DNA from: Streptomyces nymphaeiformis
GTDB lineage: Bacteria; Actinomycetota; Actinomycetes; Streptomycetales; Streptomycetaceae
NCBI RefSeq assembly: GCF_014203895.1
Contig: NZ_JACHJY010000010.1
Location: 423,001 to 487,000 of the forward strand
Length of the DNA: 64,000 nucleotides
Reading direction: 5' to 3'
In this document: piece after piece, positions 55,931 through 64,000 of the stretch
Layout: every line of letters begins with the position of its first letter
Numbering within the stretch: position 1 is the stretch's first letter
Program-made: the position numbers and the translations under genes
Notes under the pieces: model-generated
Told to the model about the DNA's origin: nothing
The model's input: the letters and a program-made list of their open reading frames with translations, nothing else
Databases searched by the model: none

Positions 55931-57571
55931 ATGAACGATTCCTCGACACCCAGCCGTACGACGGACACCAACGCCGCAGCCGGCCCGACCGGCCCCCGCA
56001 CCCCCGGCCGCCGCACCCTCCTGCGCTCCCTGGCCCTCACCGCGGTCATCGCGGGCACGACCCTCTCCGCCCTGCCCCCGACCGCCGTCGCGGCGTCCGG
56101 CACCCCCGAGACGTACACCCTGACGATCCGGCACCTCGACCGCGCGGGCGCCGCCACCGGCGGCTACAGCACCCACGTCACCGGCATCTCGGGCCCCGGC
56201 GCCCAGGAGGAGGCCGCTCCCTACGACGCGTCCGGCACGGTCACCGTCCGCCTGCCCAAGGGGCGCTACCTGCTCGACTCCACGCTGTACGGCCCCGATC
56301 CGGCCACCGGCACCGACTGGGTCGTCCAGCCCCGCCTGGACCTGAACGGCGACACGACCGTCACCGTCGACGCCCGGACGACCTCCCCGGTGGACGTCCG
56401 CCCGCCGGAGTCCGGCGCCCGCTACCTGAACAGCATCGGCTTCGTCGAGGTCACCCACGAGGGCACCACCCGCTCGGCGAACATCATGATGGGCCGCGAG
56501 GGCCTGCGCGTGGCCCACCTCGGCCCGGCCGCCGAATCGGGCTCGGTCAAGGAGTGGTTCGACACCTACTGGTCCGGGGCGCGCTCCGACTACGCGCTCG
56601 GCTACACCTTCACCTCCGACCGCGCCCTGACCGGCCTCGTCCGCCACCCGGCAGCCGACAAGCTGGCCACGGTCAAGATCCGGGGAGCGGCCGCCGAGGG
56701 CGCGACCGGCACCGGGTTCGTCTCCGTCCAGCCCAGCGCCGGCCCCACCGTCGGTCTCGCCCAGTCCCTCCAGCTCCCCGCCACCGCGACCGTGAAGGTC
56801 ACCCCGGAGCGGGGCCGCTGGGACGTCACCTTCACGGGCCCGGCCGCGCCCGAGACCCCGCCCAACCGGTACGAGGCGAACGGAATCGCGGTCCACGCGG
56901 GCGCGACCGTCACGCAGACCTTCGACAACGCCGTCTTCGGGCCCGCCCTCGACACCACGCCCGGCGCCCGCCCGGCCGGCGTCCGCGACGGCAAGACGAT
57001 CGCGCTCGACATCCCGCTGCTCGCCGACGGGGACGGCCACACCCCGAGCGCACCGCGCTTCCGCACCGCGACCACCACGCTCCACCGCGACGGCGTCCTG
57101 ATCGGCACCCGTCAGGGCGAGCCCGGCCGCGCCGAGTTCACCACCACCCCCGGAAAGGCCTCGTACCGGCTGACCGCCTCGGCGACCCGGGGCGACGGCA
57201 CGGCGTCGGCCGGAAGCGTCACCGCCTCCTGGACCTTCACCTCGGCCGCCACCACCGGCGCCACGGCCCTGCCGCTGAGCATCGTCCGCTTCGCCCCCGA
57301 CCTCGCCCTCGACGGCACCGCCCCGGCCGGGACCCTGCTCCAGGTGCCGGTCACCGTCCAGGGCGCGGCCGCCGGGACCGGCGTCCGGTCCCTGACCGTG
57401 TCGATGTCCGCCGACGGCGGCACCACCTGGACGCGCGTCCCGGTCGTCGACGGCAAGGCGGGCCTCCGCACCCCCGGCCCCGGCAAGACCGTCTCGCTTC
57501 GTGCCGAACTGACCGACACCCAGGGCAACACCCTCACCCAGACCCAGCGGGGCGCCTTCCGCACCCGCTGA
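55931..57571 (+). CDS. Exported beta-rich protein, likely target of the adjacent sigma factor
   Basis: 546 residues. A twin-arginine-like signal 'GRRTLLRSLALTAVIAGTTL' ends in 'PPTAVAASG'. The rest is a string of beta domains, for example 'YTLTIRHLDRAGAATGGYST', 'VTVRLPKGRYLLDSTLYGPD' and a C-terminal 'SADGGTTWTRVPVVDG'. This looks like the non-catalytic C-terminal region of large Streptomyces S8 peptidases, but no subtilase catalytic triad is present. ATG 55931 would be leaderless. I infer a cell-surface or secreted binding protein made when the sigma factor is active. Confidence 0.8.
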   Translation: MNDSSTPSRTTDTNAAAGPTGPRTPGRRTLLRSLALTAVIAGTTLSALPPTAVAASGTPETYTLTIRHLDRAGAATGGYSTHVTGISGPGAQEEAAPYDASGTVTVRLPKGRYLLDSTLYGPDPATGTDWVVQPRLDLNGDTTVTVDARTTSPVDVRPPESGARYLNSIGFVEVTHEGTTRSANIMMGREGLRVAHLGPAAESGSVKEWFDTYWSGARSDYALGYTFTSDRALTGLVRHPAADKLATVKIRGAAAEGATGTGFVSVQPSAGPTVGLAQSLQLPATATVKVTPERGRWDVTFTGPAAPETPPNRYEANGIAVHAGATVTQTFDNAVFGPALDTTPGARPAGVRDGKTIALDIPLLADGDGHTPSAPRFRTATTTLHRDGVLIGTRQGEPGRAEFTTTPGKASYRLTASATRGDGTASAGSVTASWTFTSAATTGATALPLSIVRFAPDLALDGTAPAGTLLQVPVTVQGAAAGTGVRSLTVSMSADGGTTWTRVPVVDGKAGLRTPGPGKTVSLRAELTDTQGNTLTQTQRGAFRTR

Positions 57572-57652
57572 CCCCACACCGACCGGACGCTCCGGGAAGG
57601 GCCTCGACCCTCCCCGGAACGTCCCCACGTCACGGGCGCGCCCCGGCCGCGG

Positions 57653-58972
57653 TCAACCGCCGTACGTCGCCTGGGCGTCCCCCAGGACCTCGGCGAAGTC
57701 CGCCGCAAGCCGCACCGCGTCCGCCGGCGCGAGCGTCGCCGTCGTGATCCGTACGGCCGGAGGGGCCGCGATCCGGAACCGCGCACCTGCGGCGACCCAC
57801 CAGCCCTGCGTCCGCAGCCCGTTCACGACCGCCGACTCGTCCCGCACCGGCACCCACACGTTCAGGCCGCTCGACCCCATCGCCCGGATCCGGTACGCGC
57901 CGAGCGCGCCGATCAGCGCCGCGCGCCGCTCCGCGTAGGCCGCCTCGCCCGCGGCCACCAGGTCCCGCACGGCCGCGTCGGCGAGCAGACCCGCCACCGT
58001 CTCCTGCAGGACGTGACTGACCCAGCCCGAGGTCATCAGCATCCGCCCGTCGTGCCGCGCCAGCGTCACCGCGTCGCACGCGACCCCGGCCCAGCGCAGG
58101 TCGATGCCGAGGTGCTTGGACACGGTCCGCACCTGCGCCCACCGGTCGAGCCCGGCCGCCGCGAGGGTGTACGCCGCGGCCCCGCCGACCTCCGCGTTGT
58201 GATCGTCCTCGACGACGAGCACTTCGGGGAACTCCCGGAGCACCGCCACCAGTTCGTCCCTACGCGCGCGCGTGAAGAACGCCCCTGTCGGACACTGGCC
58301 CCGCGGACTGCACACCACCGCGCGCACCCCGCCCCGCAGTGCGGCCCGCAGCGCCTCCGGTACGAGCCCCTCGCCGTCCACCGTCACCGGCACCATCCGC
58401 AGACCCAACGCGGGCACCAGGTCGAGCAGATGGTGGAATCCCGGATCCTCCACCGCCACGGCGTCCCCGGGCCGCAGCTCCGTGGAAAGCAGCCGCGCGA
58501 TGCAGTCGAGGGCGCCGTGCGCGAAGGTCACGTGCTCCGCCGGCACCCCGTCCCGCTCGAACCACGCCCGGGTCAGCGCCTCCAGGTGCGCGAGCCGCGG
58601 CGCGGCGCGATGGGATCCGTACACCGGGGCGACCGAGGCCGGGGGTCGCAGTACGGGATGAAAGGCCGGGTCCGGATGTCCGCCGGCCAGGTCCACCAGG
58701 CCGGCGGGCACGCGCGGCGGACGCCGGGAGGCCACCGACGGCACGTCCGCCACCACGGTCCCGCCCCGGCCCCGCGTGACGATCAGCCCCCGCTGCCGCA
58801 ATTCCTTGTAAGCCGTGGCGACGGTCCCCGGACTCACCCCCAACTCGTCGGCGAGCCGCCGCACCGGCGGCAGGGCGTCGCCCGGGGCGAGCCCGCCCTC
58901 GGACACGCCCCGCTCCACGGACGCGGCAATCCCCTTGGCCGTCGCCCCTTCGATCGCATATTGTGCTGCCAC
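57653..58972 (-). CDS. MocR-type regulator (GntR wHTH plus aminotransferase fold)
   Basis: 439 residues from GTG 58972. The winged helix is at about 10-75 ('RRLADELGVSPGTVATAYKE', 'LRQRGLIVTRGRGGTVV'). The aminotransferase domain carries 'VCSPRGQCPTGAFFTRARRD' (usually PQNPTG-like; here Cys) and the PLP lysine in 'VRTVSKHLGIDLRWAGV'. It is divergent from an MFS exporter, with the palindrome TGTATCGATACA between, so it most likely controls that exporter and itself. Confidence 0.9.
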   Translation of the reverse strand: MAAQYAIEGATAKGIAASVERGVSEGGLAPGDALPPVRRLADELGVSPGTVATAYKELRQRGLIVTRGRGGTVVADVPSVASRRPPRVPAGLVDLAGGHPDPAFHPVLRPPASVAPVYGSHRAAPRLAHLEALTRAWFERDGVPAEHVTFAHGALDCIARLLSTELRPGDAVAVEDPGFHHLLDLVPALGLRMVPVTVDGEGLVPEALRAALRGGVRAVVCSPRGQCPTGAFFTRARRDELVAVLREFPEVLVVEDDHNAEVGGAAAYTLAAAGLDRWAQVRTVSKHLGIDLRWAGVACDAVTLARHDGRMLMTSGWVSHVLQETVAGLLADAAVRDLVAAGEAAYAERRAALIGALGAYRIRAMGSSGLNVWVPVRDESAVVNGLRTQGWWVAAGARFRIAAPPAVRITTATLAPADAVRLAADFAEVLGDAQATYGG

Positions 58973-58983
58973 GTAATCAATTA

Positions 58984-58995
58984 TGTATCGATACA
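58984..58995. promoter_or_regulatory. Palindrome TGTATCGATACA between MocR and MFS genes
   Basis: Perfect 12-bp palindrome in the A+T-rich 45-bp gap between divergent starts 58972 and 59018; a likely MocR operator. Confidence 0.6.
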
Positions 58996-59017
58996 AAGAA
59001 GTTCGCAAGGGGGACCC

Positions 59018-60307
59018 ATGAGCCGCAGCACCACACCACCCACCCGACAGCCCCTCAAGGACCGCATCCCCGGTGGCACCGACGGCCGCCGCATGCTCCT
59101 CGTCGGCTTCATCGACAAGTGCGGCACCGGACTCTGGTCCACGGCCATGGCCCTCTACTTCACCTACGTCACCGGACTCGGCCTCGGCCAGGTCGGCCTC
59201 CTCATCGCCCTCTCCGGCGCCGCGGGCATCGCCGGCGCCCCCCTCGGCGGCCGCCTCGCCGACCGCTTCCCCCTCGTCCGCGTCATCGTCTGCACCCAAC
59301 TCCTGCGCGCCGCCGCCCTCCTCGCCCTCCTCACCACCGACAACTACCTGCTCCTCGTCCTCTTCTCCGCCGCCGGCGCCCTGCCCGACCGCGCCACCAA
59401 CGTGCTCACCAAGCTCTACGCGGCCCGCGTCGCCGGCCCCGACCGCATCCGCTACCAGGCCATCAACCGCACCGCCGGCAACCTCGGCTGGACCCTCGGC
59501 GGCCTCGGCGCCGCCGCCGCACTCGCCATCGGCTCCACCACCGCCTTCCAGCTCCTGCTCATCGGCGACGCCCTGTCCTACCTCGTGATGGCCGCCCTCA
59601 CCCTCCGCTGCGCCGAACCCCCCGCCCCCGCGACCTCACGCGTCGCCGCCGTCTCCACCGACCCGGCCCCCACCGCCAAGCCCTCCAACCCCTGGCGCGA
59701 CCGCAGCTTCCTCGCGTTCACCACCGGCGACGCCGTCTTCTACCTCCACGACTCGATCATCCAGGTCGCCCTGCCGCTCTGGATCGTCCACGCCACCGAG
59801 GCCCCCGTCGGCCTCGCACCGCTCCTGATGGTGGTCAACAGCGCCCTCGTCGTGCTCTTCCAGGTCCCGCTCTCCCGCTTCGGGGCCACCACCGACGCCG
59901 CCCGCCGCCTGTTCCGCCCCCTGGCCGGCCTCTTCGCGGTCGCCACGCTCGCCCTCGCCGCCTCCGCCCTGGGCGGCCGCACCCTCGCGATCACCGCCAT
60001 GATCACGGCAGCGGTCGCCCTCACCTTCGCCGAGATGATCCACACCATCGCCTCCTGGGAGCTCTCCATCGCCCTCGCCCCCGACGACGCCCAGGGCGCC
60101 TACCTCGGAGTCCACGGCCTCGCCCAGTCCACCCAGCGCTTCGCCGGCCCCCTCCTCATGACCGGCCTCATCTCCGCGGGCCCCCTCGCCTGGCCCCTGC
60201 TCGGCGCCGCCCTGGTCGCCACCACCGCCGCACAGAACCGCCTCGTCCGCCGACGCCTCACCGAGCCGTCACTGTCAGTGGCGAAGATTACGGTGAGTGA
60301 GCACTGA
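59018..60307 (+). CDS. MFS transporter
   Basis: 429 residues with about 12 hydrophobic helices. The loop 2-3 motif is 'GAPLGGRLADRFPLVRVIVC'; also 'LFSAAGALPDRATNVLTKLY' and 'VALTFAEMIHTIASWELSIA'. GGGGGAC precedes ATG 59018. It resembles drug or metabolite exporters of the major facilitator superfamily. Divergent MocR control and the downstream unknown gene suggest a small export or resistance unit; substrate unknown. Confidence 0.88.
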   Translation: MSRSTTPPTRQPLKDRIPGGTDGRRMLLVGFIDKCGTGLWSTAMALYFTYVTGLGLGQVGLLIALSGAAGIAGAPLGGRLADRFPLVRVIVCTQLLRAAALLALLTTDNYLLLVLFSAAGALPDRATNVLTKLYAARVAGPDRIRYQAINRTAGNLGWTLGGLGAAAALAIGSTTAFQLLLIGDALSYLVMAALTLRCAEPPAPATSRVAAVSTDPAPTAKPSNPWRDRSFLAFTTGDAVFYLHDSIIQVALPLWIVHATEAPVGLAPLLMVVNSALVVLFQVPLSRFGATTDAARRLFRPLAGLFAVATLALAASALGGRTLAITAMITAAVALTFAEMIHTIASWELSIALAPDDAQGAYLGVHGLAQSTQRFAGPLLMTGLISAGPLAWPLLGAALVATTAAQNRLVRRRLTEPSLSVAKITVSEH

Positions 60308-60330
60308 TCGGAGCGTCACCAGGGGGAGAC

Positions 60331-61224
60331 ATGACCCGCACCGGCACCACCACCGCACACCTCCGCCGCGCCCTGCGCCGCGAAGTCCCCAGCACCGTCG
60401 GACTCCTCGCCGACGAGCAGGACTTCGCCGCCATGCGGCAGTACCGCACCTTCGTCTTCGACGACCACGCCACCTACCTGCGACAGATCGAGGCCCTCCT
60501 CAGGACCCTCGCGAACCAGGGCGGCCACACCACCGTCACCCTCTTCGACCCCGAGGAGTACGCGGCCTGGTGCGCCGAGACCGGCACCGACCCCGACCAC
60601 CCCGCCAGCCGCAGCCGCTTCACCGCCCACCTGGCCATCACCGGCGCCCGCGTCACCTACACCGGGCAGCCCCTCACCACCCTCCTCCCCGAACTCGTCG
60701 ACACCGCCGTCCGCCAGGCCACCTGGGAGTACGCCACCACCGTCCTCGCCACCGCCGGAGACTGCGCCCGCTGCGGCAAGGACATCGGCAAAGCCGCCTA
60801 CGCGCGGGCGGGCCGCCTGCTCCTACGACTCCTCCAAGCCGCCGGACCGGGCACCCACCACCTCGTCTGCAGCGTCCAGGCCGCCGACGACCAACTCCTC
60901 GCCGTCCTCCACACTCACGGCACCACACCACCCATCGACGAAACCGCGGCACCGGAGTTCACCGCGGTACTCGCCACCGGCATCGCCCTCGCGGCACCCG
61001 GCGGAGTCGTCCTCCGCACCACCACCCCCGGCGCACCCGATCGGCTCCACGGCTGGCGCCTCACCGACGGCACCCTGACCCCCCTCACCGAGGCCGAGGT
61101 CTTCGCCGCCTACTGCACCGACGCCCGCACCGGCGAACCGCTCTCCCCGGAACCGGGCGTCGAGTACCGCGCCGGCCTCCCCCTCGCCCCCGACCCCGAC
61201 GACGACTGGACCAGCCACCACTGA
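60331..61224 (+). CDS. Hypothetical protein downstream of MFS gene
   Basis: 297 residues from ATG 60331 with GGGGGAG upstream, 23 bp after the MFS stop. No signal peptide or membrane helix. A CxxC pair in 'AGDCARCGKDIGKAAYARAG' could bind metal. Other recognisable stretches are 'RQYRTFVFDDHATYLRQIEA' and 'HTTVTLFDPEEYAAWCAETG'. No family recognised. Probably co-transcribed with the MFS gene and sharing its regulation. Confidence 0.75.
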   Translation: MTRTGTTTAHLRRALRREVPSTVGLLADEQDFAAMRQYRTFVFDDHATYLRQIEALLRTLANQGGHTTVTLFDPEEYAAWCAETGTDPDHPASRSRFTAHLAITGARVTYTGQPLTTLLPELVDTAVRQATWEYATTVLATAGDCARCGKDIGKAAYARAGRLLLRLLQAAGPGTHHLVCSVQAADDQLLAVLHTHGTTPPIDETAAPEFTAVLATGIALAAPGGVVLRTTTPGAPDRLHGWRLTDGTLTPLTEAEVFAAYCTDARTGEPLSPEPGVEYRAGLPLAPDPDDDWTSHH

Positions 61225-61234
61225 CCCCGCACAC

Positions 61235-61279
61235 GACGAAGGGGCTCCCCGTCACCACGTGACGGAAAGCCCCTTCGTC
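61235..61279. terminator. Two-step bidirectional hairpin
   Basis: Outer 12-bp stem (61235-61246 and 61268-61279) and an inner 7-bp stem CCGTCAC/GTGACGG (61249-61255 and 61259-61265), between the convergent unknown gene and ptsI. Confidence 0.85.
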
Positions 61280-61294
61280 AAGCATCCCGGGAGG

Positions 61295-62965
61295 TCACTC
61301 CCCGGACAGCACCGCCTGCGCGGCCATCCGCGCGTCATGCGCCGTGTCCGCGGTACGCGCCGCGGCCGCGGCCCGCTCGCACTGCGCCAGCGTGTACTTG
61401 GCGAGCGTCGCCCGCACATACGGAATCGACGCCGCGCCCATGGAGAGAGAGGTGACGCCCAGACCGGTCAGCACACACGCGAGCAGCGGATCCGAAGCGG
61501 CCTCGCCACAGACACCGCAGCTCTTGCCCTCGGCCTTGGCCGCCTCGGCGGCCAGCGCCACCAGGTCGAGCAGCGCCGGCTGCCACGGGTCCTGGAGCCG
61601 GGACACCGCACCGACCTGGCGGTCGGCCGCGAACGTGTACTGCGCCAGGTCGTTGGTGCCCAGCGACAGGAACTCGACCTCCTGCAGGATCGAACGCGCC
61701 CGCAGCGCGGCCGAGGGAATCTCGACCATCGCACCGAACTTCGCCCGCAGCCCCGCCTCACGGCACGCGTCGGCGAACGCCTTCGCGTCCGTACGGTCGG
61801 CCACCATCGGAGCCATGACCTCGAGGTACACCGGCAGCCCCTCGGCCGCCTTCGCCAGCGCGGTCAGCTGCGTCCGCAGCACCTCCGGGTGGTCGAGCAG
61901 CGACCGCAGACCCCGCACACCGAGCGCCGGGTTCGGCTCGTCCACCGGCGTCAGGAAGTCCAGCGGCTTGTCGGCGCCCGCGTCGAGCACCCGCACGACC
62001 ACACGGCCCTCGGGGAACGCCTCCAGCACCTTGCGGTACGCCTCGACCTGCTTCTCCTCGGACGGCGCCTTCTTGCTGTCGTCCAGGAAGAGGAACTCCG
62101 TACGGAACAGACCGACGCCCTCGGCACCGGCCTCCACCGCCGCGGGCACGTCCGCAGGACCGCCGACGTTCGCGAGCAGCGGCACCTTGTGCCCGTCGGA
62201 GGTCGCGCCGGGACCGCTGGACGTGGCCAGCGCGGCCTTGCGCTCCGCCGCGGCCTTCGTCAGCTCCGCCTTCTTCTCCTCGCTCGGGTCCACGAAGAGC
62301 TCGCCCGTGGAACCGTCGACCGCGATGAGCGTGCCCTCGGCCAGCTCACCCGCGCCCGGCAGCGCCACGATCGCCGGCACACCCAGCGCCCGCGCGAGGA
62401 TCGCGCTGTGGCTGGTCGGCCCACCCTCCTCCGTCACGAACCCGAGCACGAGCGCCGGGTCGAGCAGCGCCGTGTCGGCGGGCGCCAGGTCCCGCGCGAT
62501 CAGCACGTACGGCTCGTCACTGTCCGGCACGCCCGGCATCGGCACGCCGAGCAGCCGCGCGACGATCCGGTTCCGCACGTCGTCCAGGTCCGCGACCCGG
62601 CCCGCCATGTACTCGCCGGCACCCGCCAGCAGCTCGCGGTAGTGCGAGAAGGCGTCGTAGATACCGCGCTCGGCCGTGCTGCCGACCGCGATCCGGCGGT
62701 CGACGTCGGCGATGAGCTCCGGGTCCTGGGCGATCATCGCCTGGGCCTCCAGCACCGCCTGGGCCTCACCGCCGGCCAGATTGCCCCGGGCAATCAGGTC
62801 CGCGGCCACAGCCTCCACGGCCTGACGGGCGCGCCCCTGTTCGCGCTCCGCCTCGTCCGCGGGGATCTGCTTGGCCGGCGGCTCCAGAACCGCCGTGCCC
62901 ATGTGCCGGACCTCGCCGATCGCCACTCCGTGGCTGACGCCGACGCCTCGCAGCGTTGTCTCCAT
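61295..62965 (-). CDS. ptsI: PTS enzyme I
   Basis: 556 residues, the length of S. coelicolor enzyme I. It takes phosphate from phosphoenolpyruvate onto a His and passes it to HPr. Visible: the swivelling His domain 'VTEEGGPTSHSAILARALGV' with the active His, 'EGVGLFRTEFLFLDDSKKAP', and the PEP-binding 'LEVMAPMVADRTDAKAFADA', 'EFLSLGTNDLAQYTFAADRQ' and Cys motif 'GKSCGVCGEAASDPLLACVL'. ATG 62965 was chosen. crr is upstream in the same operon. ptsH is not here, as in S. coelicolor, where it lies elsewhere. Confidence 0.97.
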   Translation of the reverse strand: METTLRGVGVSHGVAIGEVRHMGTAVLEPPAKQIPADEAEREQGRARQAVEAVAADLIARGNLAGGEAQAVLEAQAMIAQDPELIADVDRRIAVGSTAERGIYDAFSHYRELLAGAGEYMAGRVADLDDVRNRIVARLLGVPMPGVPDSDEPYVLIARDLAPADTALLDPALVLGFVTEEGGPTSHSAILARALGVPAIVALPGAGELAEGTLIAVDGSTGELFVDPSEEKKAELTKAAAERKAALATSSGPGATSDGHKVPLLANVGGPADVPAAVEAGAEGVGLFRTEFLFLDDSKKAPSEEKQVEAYRKVLEAFPEGRVVVRVLDAGADKPLDFLTPVDEPNPALGVRGLRSLLDHPEVLRTQLTALAKAAEGLPVYLEVMAPMVADRTDAKAFADACREAGLRAKFGAMVEIPSAALRARSILQEVEFLSLGTNDLAQYTFAADRQVGAVSRLQDPWQPALLDLVALAAEAAKAEGKSCGVCGEAASDPLLACVLTGLGVTSLSMGAASIPYVRATLAKYTLAQCERAAAAARTADTAHDARMAAQAVLSGE

Positions 62966-63045
62966 CTCACCCGTCTCCGATTGAGCGGCGGCCCCGGCCG
63001 CCGCGTTGAATGTCGAACTCGCGGTCGTCACGACGACGGACCGGC

Positions 63046-63495
63046 TCAGCTCCAGCCGAAGAGCTGGTCGCCGGCCTTCACGTCGCCGTCCTCGACGACT
63101 CCGGAGAGCGAGTCCGCGGTGGCCTCGAGGGCCACGATGGGACAGATGGGGGACTTGCCGGCCTCCTCGACCGAGGCGGGGTTCCACCGGACGACGGCCT
63201 GTCCGCGCGTCACCCGGTCACCCTTGCTGACGAGCAGCTCGAAGCCTTCGCCGTTGAGCTGGACGGTGTCGATACCGAGGTGGGTCAGCACACCGTGTCC
63301 CTCGTCGTCGACGACGACGAACGCGTGCGGGTGCATGGAGACGATGACCCCGTCGAGCGGGGAGACGGCCTCCGAAGGCTCACGTACGGGATCGATGGCG
63401 GTACCGGGACCGACCATCGCACCGGAGAAGACCGGGTCGGGAACTGCGGCGAGACCGATGGCGCGTCCAGCAAGCGGCGACGTCACGGTTGTCAT
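63046..63495 (-). CDS. crr: PTS enzyme IIA, glucose type (Crr)
   Basis: 149 residues, single EIIA-Glc domain: MTTVTSPLAGRAIGLAAVPD, 'SPLDGVIVSMHPHAFVVVDD' and the active-site 'GHGVLTHLGIDTVQLNGEGF' with the phosphorylated His in THLGIDTV. It accepts phosphate from HPr and passes it to EIIB; in Streptomyces it serves N-acetylglucosamine uptake. ATG 63495. The 9-bp hairpin at 63525-63555 and a DasR-like box at 63741-63756 lie upstream. Confidence 0.96.
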   Translation of the reverse strand: MTTVTSPLAGRAIGLAAVPDPVFSGAMVGPGTAIDPVREPSEAVSPLDGVIVSMHPHAFVVVDDEGHGVLTHLGIDTVQLNGEGFELLVSKGDRVTRGQAVVRWNPASVEEAGKSPICPIVALEATADSLSGVVEDGDVKAGDQLFGWS

Positions 63496-63524
63496 GGGAA
63501 GCCTCCCAGGGGCGGAGATCGTGT

Positions 63525-63555
63525 TACGCCGTCACTACCTGTCCTGGACGGCGTA
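63525..63555 (-). promoter_or_regulatory. Hairpin in the crr leader
   Basis: TACGCCGTC (63525-63533) and GACGGCGTA (63547-63555) form a 9-bp stem, 30-60 nt upstream of the crr ATG. It could be an operator or an RNA structure in the 5' leader. Confidence 0.45.
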
Positions 63556-63740
63556 CTGTTCTGAAGCGTATGTCATAGGAAGTCCCGGTTCCGCACGAGA
63601 CGTACCCATTCTGCGGAGCTAGGGACTACCTGAACGATTTGCCTCTACTGACGGTGGGATGTACTGTCGTACTCCTGCCTGACCCCAACGCGGCCTTGAG
63701 TCGCGGGTCGGCAGCACCTATCAAGCCAGATCCTAACCCC

Positions 63741-63756
63741 AGTGGTCTACACCTCT
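63741..63756. promoter_or_regulatory. DasR-responsive element (dre) candidate
   Basis: AGTGGTCTACACCTCT matches the dre consensus AGTGGTCTAGACCACT at 14 of 16 positions. DasR controls crr, ptsI and other N-acetylglucosamine genes in S. coelicolor. The site is 246 bp upstream of crr and also just upstream of the rRNA promoters. Confidence 0.65.
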
Positions 63757-63779
63757 GCGTGCTCGCAGGGGATGTGGTC

Positions 63780-64000
63780 AGGGGGACCGAGAAAGCCTGG
63801 TAATGTTCAACCCCGCCGGGAACGGAAAGCGCGAATAGCGAATTCCTGCCCCAGCAACCCGCTCCAGCGGGTGGCAGAAACGGAAATCGGATCTGCTAAG
63901 CTGGAAAACGAAGGAAGCGCCCGGAGGGCCCGGAAACGGGAACGAAGGAAGCGTCCGCACCTTGAGAACTCAACAGCGTGCCAAAAATCAACGCCAGATT
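63780..64000 (+). promoter_or_regulatory. rRNA operon promoter and leader region (16S lies beyond the window)
   Basis: Candidate -10 elements are TAATGT (63801-63806) and TAAGCT (63897-63902); the sequence around the second, 'GGAAATCGGATCTGCTAAGC', matches the core of Streptomyces rrn promoters as I recall them. AACGAAGGAAGCG occurs twice (63907-63919, 63941-63953). The final bases, 'TTGAGAACTCAACAGCGTGC' followed by an A-rich stretch, are the conserved actinobacterial pre-16S leader with RNase processing and antitermination signals. Mature 16S sequence is not reached. Confidence 0.75.

Overview
This is a chromosomal window from a Streptomyces (or very close actinomycete). The evidence is high G+C content with strong G/C bias at third codon positions, no obvious in-frame TTA leucine codons in the genes read, many ATGA/GTGA translational overlaps, and a run of Streptomyces markers: smeA-sffA, rbpA with a SigR-type promoter, a cvnABCD conservon, ppm1-fxsA and crr-ptsI with a DasR-like box. 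No tRNA, CRISPR array or intact insertion sequence was seen. The right edge runs into what looks like the promoter and leader region of an rRNA operon.

Layout. (1) 1-2.3 kb is the accessory-looking end: the N-terminus of a secreted RHS/DNRLRE-like protein, decayed fragments of an ALF-repeat toxin-like protein, and a small hypothetical gene. (2) 2.3-8.3 kb: a glutamyl-tRNA synthetase and a lipid-metabolism group (acyl-CoA dehydrogenase, CrtC-like protein, phosphotransferase-fold protein). (3) 8.3-20.6 kb: conserved core genes, namely an Lrp regulator, amidohydrolase, ppm1, fxsA, rbpA, an Atg22-like MFS protein, a glycerophosphodiesterase/YczE/MocR set, and the sporulation pair smeA-sffA. (4) 20.6-33 kb: ankyrin and HEAT-repeat proteins, a four-gene overlapping run (two glycosyltransferases, an SGNH hydrolase and a full-length hydantoinase/5-oxoprolinase), then the convergent pxpABC 5-oxoprolinase genes and their GntR regulator.

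(5) 33-40.7 kb: a four-gene operon ending in a 1555-residue SMC/MukB-like ATPase preceded by proteins that look like kleisin and KITE subunits. It resembles MksBEF/Wadjet but has no nuclease gene beside it and carries an extra Pro/Glu-rich protein. (6) 41.6-46 kb: a cvnABCD conservon. (7) 46-54 kb: a thiolase-like/DUF35 pair, an exported VanX-type dipeptidase, a Nudix protein, GH31 and acetoacetyl-CoA synthetase. A 14-bp-period GGATCCA array lies between the Nudix and GH31 genes. (8) 54-57.6 kb: an ECF-type sigma factor, a CU044_5270-type membrane protein and a divergent exported protein, with mirror-image promoters that both appear to give leaderless mRNAs. (9) 57.6-64 kb: a MocR regulator divergent from an MFS exporter and an unknown protein, then crr-ptsI and the rRNA leader.

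Two distant operons (6.0 kb and 47.7 kb) share the same operator-like palindrome TCTGACG-N3-CGTCAGA, which suggests one regulator for two parts of a lipid acyl-CoA pathway. The strongest candidates for new biology are the SMC-like operon, the mirrored sigma-factor promoters, the GGATCCA array and the shared operator.
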